DNA of 64,000 nt, taken from positions 1 through 64,000 of the forward strand of contig JAJCYD010000034.1 of assembly GCA_029263125.1 (NCBI GenBank), in the 5' to 3' direction. Shown one piece after another: positions 61,444-64,000 of the stretch (positions are counted from its first letter, which is position 1; each line of letters starts with the position of its first letter). Below the pieces are notes generated by a model. It was not told the origin of the DNA. It saw only the letters and a program-made list of their open reading frames with translations, and searched no databases. Source of the stretch: Solirubrobacteraceae bacterium (GTDB lineage: Bacteria > Actinomycetota > Thermoleophilia > Solirubrobacterales > Solirubrobacteraceae). Made by a program: the position numbers and the translations under genes.

Positions 61444-61992
61444 ATGCTCCTGCTCGACACTCGCCTCGACGGCCTCGTCCACCTGCAGCCCGACGTCCAC
61501 GGCGACGAGCGCGGGTTCTTCGTCGAGAGCTACCGCGCCGACGTCTGGGAGCAGCACGGCATCGCCGACACGTTCGTGCAGGACAACCACTCGCGCTCGT
61601 CGCGCGGGGTGCTGCGCGGGATGCACTTCTCGATCGGCGCAGGCCAGGCCAAGCTCGTGCGCTGTGCGCGCGGACGGATCCTCGACGTCGTCGTCGACCT
61701 GCGCCGCGCGTCGCCGACCTACGGCGAGTGGGAGAGCTTCGCGCTCGACGACGAGCACGGCCACCAGCTGTACATCCCGGTCGGCTTCGCGCACGGCTTC
61801 TGCGTGCTGTCCGACCTCGCCGACGTGACCTACAAGTGCTCCACGTACTACGACGGCACGGTCGAGCGCGGCTTCGCCTACGACGACCCGGAGGTCGCGA
61901 TCGCGTGGCCGCAGGACATGGCGCTGCTGGTCTCCGAGCGCGACATGCATGCTGCGACGCTGAGCGAGATCAAGGACGATCTGCCCTTCTGA
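61444..61992 (+). CDS. rfbC: dTDP-4-dehydrorhamnose 3,5-epimerase-like protein (RmlC)
   Basis: 182 residues, cupin fold. DERGFFVESYR, the catalytic His61 in RGVLRGMHF, GRILDVVVDLRRASPTYG, IPVGFAHGFCVLSD and Tyr130 in DVTYKCSTYYD match RmlC. It converts dTDP-4-keto-6-deoxyglucose to the L-rhamnose form of dTDP-rhamnose. TAGATT at 61,429-61,434 may be its -10 element. Nearby glycosyltransferase gene suggests a surface polysaccharide locus continuing to the right. Confidence 0.93.
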   Translation: MLLLDTRLDGLVHLQPDVHGDERGFFVESYRADVWEQHGIADTFVQDNHSRSSRGVLRGMHFSIGAGQAKLVRCARGRILDVVVDLRRASPTYGEWESFALDDEHGHQLYIPVGFAHGFCVLSDLADVTYKCSTYYDGTVERGFAYDDPEVAIAWPQDMALLVSERDMHAATLSEIKDDLPF

Positions 61993-62083
61993 GCCCTACC
62001 GGTGAGCGGTGCGCGCCGTCACGGAGCTCCGGCCAGGCTTGCTGGAACATGAGCAGCATGCGCCGGCGTCCAGAGGACTCGGC

Positions 62084-64000
62084 TCAAGAGCGCCGCAAGC
62101 GCATCGCGGCGGCGTAGGCCGCACGCGCCGCCGCAAGCACCGGGCGGCGCAGCCCAGGGCGCGACATCAGCGCCAGCAGCGCCCGCTGGTCGGCGGGCGC
62201 CAACACGCCACCGGGGCCGACGAGGCCGAGCGCATCGCTGCCGATGTGCTCGCGGAAGCCGAGGTGGTTCTGCCACTCGACGGCTCGCAGATGCTCGATC
62301 TCGCGGAGCTGGCCCTCGAGGCGCAGGCGCTCGCGCGCGCCCCGGCGAGCCTCGATGAGGATCGAGTCATAGAGGCTGACCAGGGCGGCTGCGGTGTCGT
62401 CCCAGCGATAGTCCGACGCGGCGCGGCGCAGCATCTCGACATGCGCGTCACGCGCCTTGCCGGGGTGCAGCAGCGCGCCGGCGGCGGCGGCGCTGGCGCT
62501 CGCGTCCCACGGCACGAGCGTGGCCGCCGCGGCGGGGAGCACCTCCGCCAGGGCCGTGTGCGCGGCGAATAGGCACGGCGTGCCGGCGCTGCCGGCCTCG
62601 AACGGGATCAGGCCGAAGCCCTCGTAGAGGGTCGGGTAGACGACCGCCGCCGCGTGGGCCAGCAGCCACTGCTTCTCGTCCTCGTCGACCGGCCCGAGCT
62701 GCAACACCGACGCATCCCGCTCGTCGAGCTCGAACGCCCCGCGGTTGCCGGTCGGGCCGGCGAACACCAGCCGTCCATCCCAGCCGCAGTCACGGCGCAG
62801 CGCCCGGAGCAGCTCGATCGCGAAGCCGTGGTGCTTGTGGGGCAGATCGGCGCCCAGGCACAGCAGGAACGGCGGATCGTCGGACTCGATCGCGGGCGGC
62901 CGCCGCTCCGACGACGACGCGCCGGTTGCGCAGTGGTCGACGCCGATCGGCACGACGCTGGAGCTCGCCGGCAGCACGAGGTGGTCGACGAGCGCGTCCG
63001 CCCGCGCGTGCTCGGAGAAGAACACGACATGGTCGGCCGCGGCGAGCACGTCCCGGGTCGTGCGCCGGTAGCGCACCCAGTGCTCGACCTCGCCGTGGTA
63101 CCCCGGGATGCGATAGGCGACGAGGTCCTGCTGAGTCACGACCAGCCGCCGGCCGAGCGGGGCCAGCAGCATCAGATCGTCGACCGTGAAGACCTGGTTG
63201 GGCCGGTGGACGATGTCGGTGACGGGCACCGCCTCGTGCGCGACGTCCTCGTAGGCGATCGTCGTCAGATCCTCGATCCCGTCGAGCACCTGGCGTGCGA
63301 GCGGATGCAGGTCGGGCGGCGTCACGACGCGCAGGCGCACCGCGCCGGTGCGCCCGAGCGCCGCGATCAGCTCCAGCGCATGCACCTGCGTGCCCGCCCG
63401 TTCGGGTCCCAGCGACCGGCCGTCGATCGTCACCGACAGCTTGCCCAGGGCCCGCGACGCAACCAGCAACGCGTGCTCGGCGGGAGACTCCGGCTCGGCG
63501 TCGAGCGCGCGCGCGACCCGCCGGTGCGGCCAGCGCGCGTCCAGGGCGGCGGATTCCTGATCGGAGATCACCTCGGAGGCCCCGCTGACGAGCAGATCGT
63601 CGGCCAGTACGTGCCCCAGACCGAGCGCGCTGCAACGCTCGGCGAACTCGGCGATCCAGCCCGCGACCGAGGCCGGCGCGTCCTGGGTGACCTCCCCGAC
63701 CACATCCAGCGCAGGCCGGCGCAGCAATACGCAGCCGGCCCGCGGGGCGCCGATTCGAGGGTGCAGACAGCCGGAGTGCTCGGCGACAGACCGCGCGCCG
63801 ACCTCGAGCATGTCCTCATCCAGCGAGCTCGGAGCCCAGTCCCCCCTCGACAGCAGCGCGCTCGCACTGGCGATCACCGAGTCACAGTACGCAGCGGCGA
63901 CCAGACGCGCCAACCACCCATCGAAAACCAGGATCCCGGGCATGACGACGACGAGGTCCCGACGACCCGCCGCCGTCACCGCAGCGGGGGCGCTGGCAGC
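62084..64000 (-). CDS. Two-domain glycosyltransferase (GT2-like plus GT4), N-terminus off the right edge
   Basis: At least 638 residues; the frame stays open to base 64,000, so the start is outside. The first visible 170 residues look like the end of a GT2-type domain (LLRRPALDVVGEV and a following WIAEFAERC). From about residue 180 a GT4 domain follows: DGRSLGPERAGTQVHALELIAAL, HRPNQVFTVDDL, FFSEHARADALVD, LCLGADLPHKHHGFAIELL and the donor site YPTLYEGFGLIPFEAGSAGTP. The C-terminal 80 residues are helical and basic. Such fusions build surface polysaccharides; rmlC is next door. Confidence 0.85.
   Translation of the reverse strand, partial: AASAPAAVTAAGRRDLVVVMPGILVFDGWLARLVAAAYCDSVIASASALLSRGDWAPSSLDEDMLEVGARSVAEHSGCLHPRIGAPRAGCVLLRRPALDVVGEVTQDAPASVAGWIAEFAERCSALGLGHVLADDLLVSGASEVISDQESAALDARWPHRRVARALDAEPESPAEHALLVASRALGKLSVTIDGRSLGPERAGTQVHALELIAALGRTGAVRLRVVTPPDLHPLARQVLDGIEDLTTIAYEDVAHEAVPVTDIVHRPNQVFTVDDLMLLAPLGRRLVVTQQDLVAYRIPGYHGEVEHWVRYRRTTRDVLAAADHVVFFSEHARADALVDHLVLPASSSVVPIGVDHCATGASSSERRPPAIESDDPPFLLCLGADLPHKHHGFAIELLRALRRDCGWDGRLVFAGPTGNRGAFELDERDASVLQLGPVDEDEKQWLLAHAAAVVYPTLYEGFGLIPFEAGSAGTPCLFAAHTALAEVLPAAAATLVPWDASASAAAAGALLHPGKARDAHVEMLRRAASDYRWDDTAAALVSLYDSILIEARRGARERLRLEGQLREIEHLRAVEWQNHLGFREHIGSDALGLVGPGGVLAPADQRALLALMSRPGLRRPVLAAARAAYAAAMRLRRS

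Overview
The window is high-GC and densely coded, and it falls into two parts. From about 12.3 kb to the right edge it reads as an actinobacterial chromosome, most likely Thermoleophilia/Solirubrobacterales. The pointers are a DUF2342 metalloprotease, an Mrp without CxxC, Nei2-type glycosylase, LppX-like lipoprotein, Lhr, SpoIIM- and PAC2-family proteins, and many leaderless TANNNT promoters. This assignment is inferred from gene content and style, not from a tree.

The first part (1-12,311) is one minus-strand operon of eight overlapping or closely spaced genes: an ABC ATPase, two ABC-2 permeases, a large Gly/Gln/Ser-rich membrane protein, a MoxR AAA+ ATPase, a DUF58 protein, a BatA-like VWA membrane protein, and a second VWA/glutamine-amidotransferase-like membrane protein that runs off the left edge. 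This arrangement recalls MoxR-DUF58-VWA clusters of Chloroflexota and Planctomycetota. Its codon use by eye (more TTG Leu codons, a TTG start) differs from the rest. The boundary lies on a 16-bp perfect palindrome (12,299-12,314), so it is either a transferred operon or an assembly join.

12.3-23.4 kb: lipoprotein, fumC, a pseudo-alpha/beta-hydrolase with a small lipoprotein, a MarR regulator, a secreted protein, ileS, a catalase, and a decayed locus where a membrane-protein start is fused out of frame to the end of a regulator gene. 23.4-35.1 kb: thioredoxin, SpoIIM-like protein, dolichyl-phosphate-mannose-synthase-like glycosyltransferase, PolX, an ECF sigma/anti-sigma pair sharing a symmetric promoter with a divergent secreted protein, glycosyltransferase, DUF554, trehalose-phosphatase, a split TauE/SafE pair, YhaM-like exonuclease and a PAC2 protein. 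35.5-47.5 kb: UvrD/RecB-like helicase-nuclease, inositol-phosphatase-like protein, DUF2342 protease, a histone-like Lys/Ala-rich protein, Mrp, carbonic anhydrase, ferredoxin, an SDR-like protein, groES-groEL with two CIRCE operators, ASCH and NUDIX proteins.

47.4-64 kb: Crp/Fnr regulator, a second ECF sigma with a DUF4349 membrane protein, a secreted protein, glycerophosphodiesterase, Nei-type glycosylase, VOC protein, a broken STAND-type NTPase, a coiled-coil protein, Lhr helicase, a 59-residue membrane protein, heme A synthase, a DHA2 exporter, RmlC and a two-domain glycosyltransferase cut by the right edge. No rRNA, tRNA, CRISPR array or insertion sequence was recognised.
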